From NCBI GenBank assembly GCA_910575545.1, contig CAJTFH010000009.1, positions 1 to 64,000 of the forward strand: a DNA stretch of 64,000 nt. The letters are read 5' to 3'. A program made the translations under genes and the position numbers. The first letter of the stretch is position 1; each line of letters opens with the position of its first letter. Under the pieces are notes generated by a model that was not told the origin of the DNA, made no database searches, and was given only the letters and a program-made list of their open reading frames with translations. Shown one piece after another: positions 36,341-44,843 of the stretch. Source of the DNA: Bacteroidales bacterium (GTDB lineage: Bacteria > Bacteroidota > Bacteroidia > Bacteroidales > Muribaculaceae).

Positions 36341-37543
36341 ATGGCAGAATTAAGCATTGGAGAAGTCTACCGTGCACAGATGGTTCTAAAAGACGTTGCA
36401 CGTCATCCGAAAATAATCGGGCCTACCGACTTCAGCGACAATTGCCGCATTTATCTCAAACCTGAAAACCTACAGCACACAGGTTCGTTCAAACTCAGAG
36501 GGGCGTATTATAAGATTTCGCAGCTCAGTCCGGAGGAGAAGAGCCGTGGTGTCATTGCATGTTCGGCCGGCAACCATGCCCAGGGGGTTGCTCTTGGAGC
36601 TACCCATAACGGCATAAAATCGCTGATATGCCTTCCGGCAGGTGCCCCCATTTCAAAGATAGAGGCTACGAAACGCCTTGGCGCTGAAGTCTGTCTGGTG
36701 CCGGGTGTTTACGACGATGCCTACCGCAAGGCTTTGGAGTTGCGCGATGAGCATGGCTACACGTTTGTGCATCCTTTCGATGATCCGCTGGTGATTGCCG
36801 GTCAAGGCACGATAGGGCTTGAGATTCTCGAGGAGATGCCGGATGTAGAGGCTATCGTCGTGCCTGTAGGCGGCGGCGGCCTGGTGTCGGGAGTGGCATT
36901 TGCTGTTAAGACATTGCGCCCTGATATTAAAGTTTATGGTGTGCAGGCCGCCGGCGCTCCTTCGATGGAGCATTCGTTGCGCGACGGAAAGATAGAACGC
37001 CTCGAAAAGGTTGCGACGATTGCCGACGGCATCGCTGTTAAAGAACCGGGGGTTAATACCTTCGACCTTTGCCAGAAATATGTCGATGAGATTGTGACGG
37101 TCAACGACGACGAGATTGCTGCTGCTATCCTGGCTTTGATTGAGAAACAGAAACTTGTGGCAGAGGGGGCAGGTGCAGCCGCTGTCGCCGCTGCGATGTA
37201 TGGCAAGCTGCCATTGAAAGGAATGAAGGTTGTCTGTCTGGTTTCCGGTGGCAATATCGACGTTAACATGCTCAACCGCATCATCAACCGTGGGCTGGCC
37301 AAAAAAGGTCGCCTATGTCAGCTTGAATTGGAACTCCAGGATAAGCCGGGCACTTTGTCGGCCGTGTTGAAGATTGTGGCTGACGCGGGGGGGAATATCC
37401 TTGCGGTTAACCATGAACGAGTGGGCGCACCCACAGAAATCAATTCCTGTCTGCTGCATCTGGAGCTTGAAACTCTTAATGATGCTCATATACAGAGCAT
37501 CCGCACGGCTCTTGCTGATGCCGGTTTTAAATTGCTGTCATAG
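36341..37543 (+). CDS. ilvA: Threonine ammonia-lyase (threonine deaminase) with ACT domain
   Basis: A 400-residue PLP enzyme that turns threonine into 2-oxobutyrate, the first step to isoleucine. The PLP-Lys is in HTGSFKLRGAYYK; SAGNHAQGVALGA, the glycine-rich PVGGGGLVSGVAF loop and LVSGGNIDVNML follow. The last 80 residues (QLELELQDKPGTLSAVLK and so on) are an ACT domain. The length is that of the short, TdcB-like or Bacteroidota IlvA class, not of the E. coli biosynthetic enzyme (514). Because of this a catabolic role is also possible. A hairpin and then copy B of the 170-bp repeat follow. Confidence 0.92.
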   Translation: MAELSIGEVYRAQMVLKDVARHPKIIGPTDFSDNCRIYLKPENLQHTGSFKLRGAYYKISQLSPEEKSRGVIACSAGNHAQGVALGATHNGIKSLICLPAGAPISKIEATKRLGAEVCLVPGVYDDAYRKALELRDEHGYTFVHPFDDPLVIAGQGTIGLEILEEMPDVEAIVVPVGGGGLVSGVAFAVKTLRPDIKVYGVQAAGAPSMEHSLRDGKIERLEKVATIADGIAVKEPGVNTFDLCQKYVDEIVTVNDDEIAAAILALIEKQKLVAEGAGAAAVAAAMYGKLPLKGMKVVCLVSGGNIDVNMLNRIINRGLAKKGRLCQLELELQDKPGTLSAVLKIVADAGGNILAVNHERVGAPTEINSCLLHLELETLNDAHIQSIRTALADAGFKLLS

Positions 37544-37559
37544 ATTGTGTTAATTTAAG

Positions 37560-37601
37560 AGATTGTCTGAAATTTTTTCCAAAAGATTTTTTAGACAATC
37601 T
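37560..37601 (+). terminator. Hairpin after ilvA
   Basis: AGATTGTCT (37560-37568) and AGACAATCT (37593-37601) pair fully, with further A/T pairing within. It starts 17 bases after the ilvA stop. A second, stronger hairpin with a T-run lies in the adjoining repeat (37626-37659). Confidence 0.6.
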
Positions 37602-37625
37602 TTAAAACGCACTTCCTTAGAAACA

Positions 37626-37795
37626 GGCGCTGTGTCGAAATTCGACCAACGCCTTTTTTACATCCGGATGGAGAGGGTGCTGTCAGAATGGTTCAGATGG
37701 TAGGAGCCTGAGGGTGAGGGTGAAGGGAGTTGACTAAGGTCAATGACCGAACCCGAAGCCCTCGGGCGACGACCCAGATGAGCCATTATGACACA
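37626..37795 (-). repeat. 170-bp intergenic repeat, copy B (inverted relative to copy A)
   Basis: Reverse complement of 23908-24077 with only a few differences, all seen near the hairpin end. The hairpin GGCGCTGTGTCGAA with ATTCGACCAACGCC is followed by TTTTTT on the plus strand and so can terminate ilvA transcription. In both copies the hairpin end lies next to the 3' end of the neighbouring gene. The gap 37544-37845 holds this repeat, the ilvA hairpin and the end of ribBA; no gene is seen in it. Confidence 0.92.
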
Positions 37796-37845
37796 GCCTC
37801 CTTTTATTTAGGGGCTTTGCAAAACCCGACTGGTCTGCTTCCTGG

Positions 37846-39096
37846 TCAGTCAACGCGGCGGAGCGTGTGGCCCATGCGGTGTTTCTTTGTCGACATGTAG
37901 AAGCGGTCATATTCGTTAGGCTCGATTTCGATAGGCACGTTTTCAACCACTTCGAGACCATAGCCTTCAAGCCCGATTCTTTTCACCGGATTGTTGGTCA
38001 TGAGCCTCATTTTCCTGATGCCGAGTGAGTGGAGAATCTGTGCTCCCACGCCATAATCGCGCTCGTCGGCTTTGTGGCCGAGATGGAGGTTGGCCTCAAC
38101 AGTGTCCATCCCCTCTTCCTGGAGTTTGTAGGCTTTGATTTTATCCATCAGGCCGATTCCTCGCCCTTCCTGTGAAAGATAGACAACGGCTCCGCGCCCC
38201 TCTTTCTCAATCATGCGCAGGGCCTGGTGGAGCTGTTCGCCGCAGTCGCATCGCATAGATCCGAATATGTCGCCTGTGGCGCATGATGAGTGCACCCTCA
38301 CCATCACCGGTTCATCGGTGTGGAGGTCTCCCTTGAAAATGGCCACATGTTCCAGTCCGTTGCTTTTCTGGCGGAACGGGATGAGGCGGAAATGTCCGTA
38401 GGCTGTGGGCAGGTCGACTTCGACTCCTTCCTCTACAAGCGATTCCTGTTTGAGCCTGTAGGCAATCAGGTCGGCTATGGAGATAAGTTTAAGTCCCCAC
38501 TGGTCAGCGCGCTCCCGCAGTTCGGGCAATCGGGCCATCGTGCCGTCGTCGCTCATTATTTCCATGAGTGCTGCAGCAGGTTGCAGACCGGCCAGGCGCG
38601 CCAGGTCAACGGCAGCTTCGGTGTGTCCGCTCCGGCGCAGAACCCCTTGGTCTTGCGCATACAGTGGGTTTATATGACCCGGACGGCCGAATGTGGCTGG
38701 AACCGATGCCGGGTCGGCCAAAGCCCTGATTGTGGCGCAACGGTCGTGGATTGATACCCCCGTGGAGCATCCTTCGAGTTTGTCGACGGTTACGGTGAAG
38801 GGGGTGCCGAGCACCGAGGTGTTGTCGGTCACCTGCGGCATCAGGTCGAGCTCCTTGCAGCGGGAGATGGTGAGCGGTGCGCAGAGCACCCCGCGTGCGT
38901 TTTTGAGCATGAAGTTGACCTGCTCGGGGGTTATCTTTTCAGCGGCAACAATCAGGTCGCCTTCGTTTTCGCGGTCTTCGTCATCGACCACAATAACCAT
39001 TTTCCCTTCGCGGAAATCGACGAGGGCGCTTTCTATTGAGTCGAGCCTGACGGTTGCGGTGTCGGGAGTGGCTGCTGTTTGGGCGGTTTGTGTCAT
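37846..39096 (-). CDS. ribBA: Bifunctional DHBP synthase / GTP cyclohydrolase II (RibBA)
   Basis: A 416-residue enzyme supplying both precursors for riboflavin. The N-terminal half (about residues 20 to 220) makes 3,4-dihydroxy-2-butanone 4-phosphate from ribulose 5-phosphate, with [18 protein letters not shown] and [14 protein letters not shown]. The C-terminal half (about 225 to 405) is GTP cyclohydrolase II with the zinc site [35 protein letters not shown] and [16 protein letters not shown]. The fusion is common in Bacteroidota. It follows the Lpt permease gene by 27 bases on the same strand. Confidence 0.96.
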   Translation of the reverse strand: MTQTAQTAATPDTATVRLDSIESALVDFREGKMVIVVDDEDRENEGDLIVAAEKITPEQVNFMLKNARGVLCAPLTISRCKELDLMPQVTDNTSVLGTPFTVTVDKLEGCSTGVSIHDRCATIRALADPASVPATFGRPGHINPLYAQDQGVLRRSGHTEAAVDLARLAGLQPAAALMEIMSDDGTMARLPELRERADQWGLKLISIADLIAYRLKQESLVEEGVEVDLPTAYGHFRLIPFRQKSNGLEHVAIFKGDLHTDEPVMVRVHSSCATGDIFGSMRCDCGEQLHQALRMIEKEGRGAVVYLSQEGRGIGLMDKIKAYKLQEEGMDTVEANLHLGHKADERDYGVGAQILHSLGIRKMRLMTNNPVKRIGLEGYGLEVVENVPIEIEPNEYDRFYMSTKKHRMGHTLRRVD

Positions 39097-39123
39097 TGTT
39101 GTCAGAATTTATGGTTGTGAATC

Positions 39124-40959
39124 TCAGGTGGCTTCATGGGCATCGGCTTCCGTTGCCCGCGCCATCTCATTTTCAAACAAATTAATCAGTGAGTATGTTG
39201 CCGACAGGGTGTCGCTGACGTTGCGCACTGTCAGCTGGAATGGGAACGTGTTTACCAATCGGATTACGTTTTTCTGGCGAGTGTTCGACAGGTAGTCGAC
39301 CGCATCGTTTAGCGCTCCTTGTGCGTTGTCGCGGAGCGGGAAGCGGCGGAAGAGATAATAGATTTTCTTGGGCAGCTTCATCGAGGAATACTCCTTCGAC
39401 AGTTCTGTGGCTGACGATTGCAGCACCCGCAGCAATTCCAACGCCTCTTGCGGCTCAACTTCCTGCATTGTGAATTCCTTGACTTCCAGCTCCCGTTTCA
39501 TTTTGCCGGTTATGCGGCGGAAGAAGTTCTTATAAGCGTCGATGTCGAACACTGCCGAATCTTTCATTGCCTTATAGGTGAAGAAAACTCCTAACGGGGT
39601 CAGCACAGCAGCCGATAGCCACATGCCTTGCCACACGGCCAGTTTTCCGTCGCGTGCCATCTTGTAGCCGGTGTTGTCGATTATGTAGTAGACTATGAAG
39701 AGGAACACGGAAATAACCAGCGGTGTTCCAAGTCCACCTTTGCGGATAATCGCTCCCAGGGGCGCTCCGATGAAGAAGAATATCAGACAGGCAAACGACA
39801 GGGTGAATTTCTTCTGCATCTCGATGCCGTGGCGGCGGATGGTCTTGCGGTAATCATCCATCTGGTAGCTCTTGAACTCATAATCCTGCTTCACCCGCTG
39901 GGCTTTCAGCAGGGCCTGGGCAAGATATGAGGGTGTCATGCCGGGACGCTCCTTGTAAAAGATTGAATCGACAGGCATAGGTTCTTTCATGGCCACGGGT
40001 TGTTGCGGCTCCTGAACGCGCTGATTGTCGACAACGCGGTCGCGATAGTAGGGGATACGCAGATAGGGGCTTTCTTTAAGTTCTTTGGCATAAATGGCTC
40101 CGATTGAGTCAACCTTTTCAGAGACTGAATCGATTGTGGCCTGAAGCTCGGCGATGTTTTTGCCGACATACTGGTTGCGCATTCCTGATTCATCCATGCG
40201 GTTGAAGTTGGCATCGAATGCCAGCAGGATTTCTTTCAGCTTGAACGATTCGCGGCGGTATGGTTGGTTTTGCGACTGCCCTCCGGCGCTGTTCTCGCGC
40301 AGGTTCTCGAACTGTTCACCCGAATGGAGCTGTAGGAAGAGGTGCTCCTTGTCGTCGGCCAGTTTCAGATGGCCTGAGTCGGCCAGGATGATGCGTGCGT
40401 TTTCAAATCCGCGCGACACGTCGTAAATCATCATGTCGTAGAGAGCGCCGCTTTCGCGGTCTTTCTCTTCGACATAGAAGTTGTAGCCGGGAATCTGGTC
40501 GTAGAACACCCCTTCGGGAATTTCCAGCTCGGGCGATTTTTGGCGCACGGAGTAGAGCAGCGTCCACATCTTAGTCTGCGCCACCGGCAGCACATAGTTC
40601 TGGAAAAAAAACGCACCTATGGCCACGAGTATGATAAACACTATCAACGGGCGCATCGACTTAATCAGTGATATGCCCGAAGCCTTCATGGCGGTCAGTT
40701 CGAACCGTTCCCCGAGGTTTCCGAATGTCATCAGCGACGCCAGCAGTATGGCCAGCGGCAATGCCATCGGCACCATCGTCAGGGCCGCATAGAAAAAAAG
40801 CTCCCCTATAACGTGGATTTCAAGCCCCTTGCCAACAAGGTCGTCGATATACTTCCATAGAAACTGCATCAACACTATGAAGAGGCATATGAAGAAGGTC
40901 ATAAGGAATAGCGGCAGGAAGCTCTGCAGCATAAACCGGTAAAGACGTTTCACTATCAT
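39124..40959 (-). CDS. LptF/LptG-family lipopolysaccharide export permease
   Basis: A 611-residue inner-membrane protein of the YjgP/YjgQ family, which together with LptB and the Lpt bridge extracts lipopolysaccharide from the inner membrane. Three N-terminal helices (about residues 12 to 32, 55 to 80 and 100 to 122) precede a large periplasmic beta-jellyroll domain. Three further helices lie near 395 to 500, and a soluble extension of about 110 residues ends the protein, longer than the E. coli forms (about 360). Bacteroidota versions are commonly extended. Whether it is LptF or LptG is not decided. A TAACTTTG box lies 35 bases upstream. Confidence 0.9.
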   Translation of the reverse strand: MIVKRLYRFMLQSFLPLFLMTFFICLFIVLMQFLWKYIDDLVGKGLEIHVIGELFFYAALTMVPMALPLAILLASLMTFGNLGERFELTAMKASGISLIKSMRPLIVFIILVAIGAFFFQNYVLPVAQTKMWTLLYSVRQKSPELEIPEGVFYDQIPGYNFYVEEKDRESGALYDMMIYDVSRGFENARIILADSGHLKLADDKEHLFLQLHSGEQFENLRENSAGGQSQNQPYRRESFKLKEILLAFDANFNRMDESGMRNQYVGKNIAELQATIDSVSEKVDSIGAIYAKELKESPYLRIPYYRDRVVDNQRVQEPQQPVAMKEPMPVDSIFYKERPGMTPSYLAQALLKAQRVKQDYEFKSYQMDDYRKTIRRHGIEMQKKFTLSFACLIFFFIGAPLGAIIRKGGLGTPLVISVFLFIVYYIIDNTGYKMARDGKLAVWQGMWLSAAVLTPLGVFFTYKAMKDSAVFDIDAYKNFFRRITGKMKRELEVKEFTMQEVEPQEALELLRVLQSSATELSKEYSSMKLPKKIYYLFRRFPLRDNAQGALNDAVDYLSNTRQKNVIRLVNTFPFQLTVRNVSDTLSATYSLINLFENEMARATEADAHEAT

Positions 40960-40993
40960 ATGGGCTTTCTCTTTTTCGTGTTGGATGTTTCTG

Positions 40994-41001
40994 CAAAGTT
41001 A
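40994..41001 (-). promoter_or_regulatory. Promoter box for the lptF/G-ribBA unit
   Basis: Minus strand TAACTTTG, a TAnnTTTG match, 35 bases upstream of the permease ATG. A TTG on the minus strand at 41024-41026 is 22 bases away. Confidence 0.6.
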
Positions 41002-41017
41002 CGCATTTTTTTGCAAG

Positions 41018-41190
41018 AAGAAGCAAGAAGCTGGAAGTGAGAAGTCAGAAATAAGAAGTCAGAAGCCGCAAGCAGGGCGGAGGTCGGCTGTTGTGCCGTC
41101 TGACCTGTCGGACTTGTTTGACAGGTCGCCTCATTTTCTGCTTGCGACTTCTGACTTGCGGCTTCTGACTTGCGGCTTCTGACTTCTATA
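41018..41190. repeat. Short-unit repeats forming a long imperfect inverted repeat
   Basis: The left side (about 41035-41080) carries GAAGTCAGAA units and AGAAGTCAGAAGCCGCAAG; the right side (about 41141-41188) carries two CTTGCGGCTTCTGACTT units and a related CTTGCGACTTCTGACTT. The two sides are reverse complements of each other in pieces. A smaller stem, GACCTGTC with GACAGGTC, lies in the middle near 41102-41127. It sits just past the end of the lipoprotein operon on the minus strand, so it may form the 3' end of that transcript. Confidence 0.8.
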
Positions 41191-41192
41191 AA

Positions 41193-43418
41193 CTAATACA
41201 CCAGCTCGAAATCGTCAATCCACATGGTTGAGTTGCCGCCTACGAAATAGTCGCCGGCTTTGGATGCGGAGCATACAATCAGGATGTTGGCGGCCTTGCG
41301 GTCGTAGTGGCGATATTCCAACGGGATTTCGAATGGAATCAGGCCGTCTCCGGCAGTAGCTGATTCAAATACCTTTTCTCCGTATGCGATGACGTGAGTG
41401 TTGGTGGCCTGGTCGAACAGATGGAGGTTGGCTTTCTTGGTCTGCACCACAAACGGCCATTCTTCGTTGTTATAGGTCTCTCTGGCTTCGCTGTCGAGAA
41501 TGGCAATGTAGATGATGCCTTTGTCGGTGTCGCCTTTCTGCACCGACGGGTAATCCGGGCTGATGTGTTCAACCGTACCGGGCTGATAGCGCACATAACC
41601 TCTCAGGGCTTTGGGGCGCGATGTGAACGGACGGCCGAAGCCGAGAACCCCATCAGTGCCGTCGGTCTTGATATATTTCCCCACAAAGATGTTGCCTGCG
41701 GCGAATTTGCCCATTCCCAAGACTGCGGCTTTCTGGCTGGCGAGTTTGGCGGAGTAGTTGCCTGAATGCTTTATGCTCGAATCGGGAGTGGTAAGGTCGA
41801 TGCCCACCATTTTCGAGCCATGATTGCCAGAATCCCAGAACATCTCGCCGCCGTCGGCATAAACGAGCTGCGGTTTGGTTGATGAACTCCAATTTTCAAA
41901 CCCTGCATTTTCAAGCTGTCGGCCGGCCTCGGTTGTCGTTGTGGAGATCGCTGATGTGAAACCGTCGCATATTGCCTGGTATTCATAGGTGGTGCCGGGT
42001 TTCAGGCCGTTGATTACAATTGAATAGGTAGAGCCTACTTCAAGCGCCCGTGGAGCCATACGGCTACGTGCCTGTTGCGATTCGTTGTAAAGAATAGTCT
42101 CCCATTGCTGGGTGCCCTGCTCGCGGTAGTTGAACCCGACGTTTGCTGCATCTGTTTTCAGCACAGTTCCGGTGAGGGTTATGGATGTTGCCCATGTGGT
42201 CGGGGCATCGGCCGGGGTTTCAACCGGAAGCACCGGTGCGTCAGTAAGCACCAGATTGATTACAGTTGTGGTTGTGAGGCCGTTGCTATCGGTGGCGGTA
42301 ATGGTTATGGCGTGCTCACCTTCAGGAATCACGTTGAGGAACGCATCGCCGAACACGAGTTTCATCTCTTCAAAATCGGGGTTCAGCTCTTCTCCCTTAT
42401 GTTGAATATGGATTTTAGTGAACCCTTTAGTTTCGAGCGTTGCCTCAAATGACGGATCCATGCCGAGAAGCTCAATCATCGGTTTGATGCCGAGGGCTTC
42501 GTTAAACGAAGAGCAGTCGATTTGCACTGTCTTTAACGGAGAGGTGCTCTGAATCCAAAGTTTCTTTTCAGTGAGTTTGCCCGGCTCGCCGGTAACAGGC
42601 TTGTCGCTTTCAAAATTCAGCGCGGTGATTACCGGTGCGGCCACAATCTCAACGCGGTCTTCAATGAGAATCTCGGTCTCATCAACTTCTATACTTATCT
42701 GACCGGCTCCGATTTCGGGGTTTTCACCGGTTGTAGGGTTGTATTTGACGTTTATCACATATTTCGTGGCCGGTTTGGCGTTGGCGATAGTGCCCGAAAA
42801 CGACACGTCTCCACCATCGGCCGTTTTACCCGCCAGGGTGTATGCCAGGTCTTTGTCGAAAGAAGGCATCATGAAGTAGCCGGTTTTCTGCCCGCTGTTG
42901 CGGTCGCCATAGGTTAGCGAACCGGCCTGGTGGCTCACAGTGACGGTGTAGTCGCTCAGGGCATTGTCGATGGCATCGTCATAGCGTATCTCCACCACAA
43001 CGTTGGCAATCATACACTCTATGTCGACCTGCATTGTCTGGCCGTTGGTGATTGAGAATGATTCCCGCCCTTTGAAATATTTTTTGTCGAAAGCGGCCGG
43101 CACGGAGTCTCCGGCCCATGCCTCGGCGATGTAGTTGTCGCATGTCAGCCAGATACCGTTGGCCGGGATTTCGCTGATGCCGTTATATTTCCTGACGACC
43201 CCTTTCGAGTTTGAAATCCATATCAGGGTATTGGCAGCCAGGGCATCGTCGGTTACTGCGGCTCGCGACGTGGCTTTGACATCGTTGTTGAGCGTGGCGC
43301 CAAGGAGTATGCGCCCCTCACCCGCGCCGGTATCGTAGGTTATGTCATCGGTGCAGCCGCTGAAAGAGAGCGATGCCAGTGTGGCTGCGCAGATGAAAAA
43401 TATGTTTTTCGTTTTCAT
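41193..43418 (-). CDS. Surface lipoprotein: DUF4493-like, Ig-like, FN3-like and PCMD-like carbohydrate-binding domains
   Basis: A 741-residue lipoprotein; the signal ends at Cys22 (LSFSGC) and is followed by TDD, an acidic start like the Bacteroides surface-export signal. Residues about 30 to 255 resemble DUF4493 (GEGRILLGATL, then FSITNGQTMQVDIECMIANV). Next come an Ig-like part shared with its neighbours (about 262 to 392), a fibronectin-III-like part (about 405 to 490, with LKPGTTYEYQAICDGF), and a C-terminal sandwich (about 500 to 741) with GFENWSS, GDYF and the ending WIDDFELVY, the pattern of PCMD domains. The role is unknown; glycan or mucin binding on the cell surface is an inference. 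It is the third gene of a three-gene operon, 16 bases after the second. Confidence 0.8.
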   Translation of the reverse strand: MKTKNIFFICAATLASLSFSGCTDDITYDTGAGEGRILLGATLNNDVKATSRAAVTDDALAANTLIWISNSKGVVRKYNGISEIPANGIWLTCDNYIAEAWAGDSVPAAFDKKYFKGRESFSITNGQTMQVDIECMIANVVVEIRYDDAIDNALSDYTVTVSHQAGSLTYGDRNSGQKTGYFMMPSFDKDLAYTLAGKTADGGDVSFSGTIANAKPATKYVINVKYNPTTGENPEIGAGQISIEVDETEILIEDRVEIVAAPVITALNFESDKPVTGEPGKLTEKKLWIQSTSPLKTVQIDCSSFNEALGIKPMIELLGMDPSFEATLETKGFTKIHIQHKGEELNPDFEEMKLVFGDAFLNVIPEGEHAITITATDSNGLTTTTVINLVLTDAPVLPVETPADAPTTWATSITLTGTVLKTDAANVGFNYREQGTQQWETILYNESQQARSRMAPRALEVGSTYSIVINGLKPGTTYEYQAICDGFTSAISTTTTEAGRQLENAGFENWSSSTKPQLVYADGGEMFWDSGNHGSKMVGIDLTTPDSSIKHSGNYSAKLASQKAAVLGMGKFAAGNIFVGKYIKTDGTDGVLGFGRPFTSRPKALRGYVRYQPGTVEHISPDYPSVQKGDTDKGIIYIAILDSEARETYNNEEWPFVVQTKKANLHLFDQATNTHVIAYGEKVFESATAGDGLIPFEIPLEYRHYDRKAANILIVCSASKAGDYFVGGNSTMWIDDFELVY

Positions 43419-43434
43419 TTCAGTTTACTGCTGT

Positions 43435-44811
43435 TTAAGATTTCAGTTTGAGTGTTACTTCCTCAACTGTGCCGTCTGCATCGGTAACAGTGAGGATGAA
43501 GTTGTGGTTGCCTTCGCCCAGCATCACAAGCAGCGGCATGAAGTTGGTGATGTTGAATTCCACCTCTGTTCTAGCAACAACGTTTTCTTTTATTGGAAAC
43601 TTCAGGTTAGTAAGGGCTTCGGTGAGATCGATGTCATATGTGTGTGTGTCATCGTTGTAGCCCATGGCTGTGTCGAGATAGAATTTGGCTGCCAGACCCA
43701 CGCCGCTGAGTTCGTCGGCAGAAAGTGTGCTTGAGTCGATAGTCACATGGAGTGTCTTGATTCCTTTCTCGGCAGTGATGTTGATTATGGCAGGTTTAGT
43801 TTCAGGCCCGTATTCATCACAGTTGTAAGTGCGGTTGAAGTCGGGGAACGATTCGCCGCCGGAGATTTCAACCTTTCCTTCAGATGGGGTGGGGGGGGTG
43901 GGTTCGTCGCCTCCGCCTACCTCCTGGCCGGGGCGGTCATCGGCGTTGCCTGGAGTTTCCTCAACCTCAAGATTGGCGGTCATATCCTCTTGTTTCACGC
44001 TGAAGTCAACGTTGACCCCTTCGCCGTCTACTTTGATATTGCCGGTTTCATCGGCAGGGCGGTTGGGGTTGGTTTTTAGCGCCATGGTGATGTGGCGGTG
44101 CTGTCCGGCGGTAACGTTGGTCAGCACGGCTGTGGTGTTTTCAAGACTTCCTGACACCGTTCCGGTGAAAACTACCGACATGGTGGAAAGCCCTTCCGTA
44201 GCCTCGAAGTAGCCTGAGCGGTTTTCTTCAGGTGTGAAGGTCAATGTGTTGCCGGGAGTGGATGTAACTGTGATTTTGAAGTCGGCGCCATTGTTGCCTG
44301 AGGCCGCAAGGAGCTTTTTGTCGAAATCTACCGACACTCGTATGTTGGCCAGCTTGCAGACAACGGTCTCCACGCTTGTGAGCTGCCCTTGGGTAATCGA
44401 GAAAGATTGCGACCCTAAGAAATAGGGGGCGTTCCAGGCGGCAGGTTCAACATCGTGGGAGCGGACGGTCACTGTGTAGTCGCCTACCGGGAATGTCGGG
44501 AGCGACGGCATGGCGTTGAGCTTCCATGAAGCCGCAGGTGTGCCGTCGGTTTTGGCAACGTCGACGATGAAGTTCGAGAGGTCTATCGTTGAGCGTGACT
44601 GCGTTTTGGCGGGGGCTTTCTGCGCGCCTCTGATTTCTTCAACAAACAGCTCTTCGTTGGTGACGGTGGGCAGGATGGAGGCCGTGTTCAGGCGTCCTTC
44701 CCCTTTGCCTTCCCCCTCGGCGTCGGCCGTCCAGTTGTCGCTGCACGAAACCGCAATGGTCGCCAGTGCCGCGTATGCCATATATGATAATATGTTGGTC
44801 TTCATAATCAT
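43435..44811 (-). CDS. Surface lipoprotein: DUF4493-like protein without the binding sandwich
   Basis: A 458-residue lipoprotein, the middle gene of the operon. The signal ends at Cys23 (TIAVSC) and is followed by SD. The DUF4493-like domain covers about residues 33 to 300 (GEGRLNTASILPTV, FSITQGQLTSVETVVCKLANIRV). A linker rich in Gly, Pro and Thr (GGGDEPTPPTPSEGK) follows, then one Ig-like domain related to those of the flanking proteins, ending in EEVTLKLKS. The fibronectin-like and PCMD-like parts of its neighbours are lacking, so it may be a partner or scaffold. A second ATG at 44805 is an alternative start. The spacing of 32 bases to the first gene suggests cotranscription. Confidence 0.78.
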   Translation of the reverse strand: MIMKTNILSYMAYAALATIAVSCSDNWTADAEGEGKGEGRLNTASILPTVTNEELFVEEIRGAQKAPAKTQSRSTIDLSNFIVDVAKTDGTPAASWKLNAMPSLPTFPVGDYTVTVRSHDVEPAAWNAPYFLGSQSFSITQGQLTSVETVVCKLANIRVSVDFDKKLLAASGNNGADFKITVTSTPGNTLTFTPEENRSGYFEATEGLSTMSVVFTGTVSGSLENTTAVLTNVTAGQHRHITMALKTNPNRPADETGNIKVDGEGVNVDFSVKQEDMTANLEVEETPGNADDRPGQEVGGGDEPTPPTPSEGKVEISGGESFPDFNRTYNCDEYGPETKPAIINITAEKGIKTLHVTIDSSTLSADELSGVGLAAKFYLDTAMGYNDDTHTYDIDLTEALTNLKFPIKENVVARTEVEFNITNFMPLLVMLGEGNHNFILTVTDADGTVEEVTLKLKS

Positions 44812-44843
44812 CTGTTTCTTTTCTTCTTTAGGTGATATAAAGT

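Noticed and set aside
37740-37970. Open frame across copy B of the 170-bp repeat and the end of ribBA
   Set aside because: The frame is a chance product of repeat and ribBA antisense sequence. The matching frame at copy A (23707-23973) is likewise antisense to the EamA gene.
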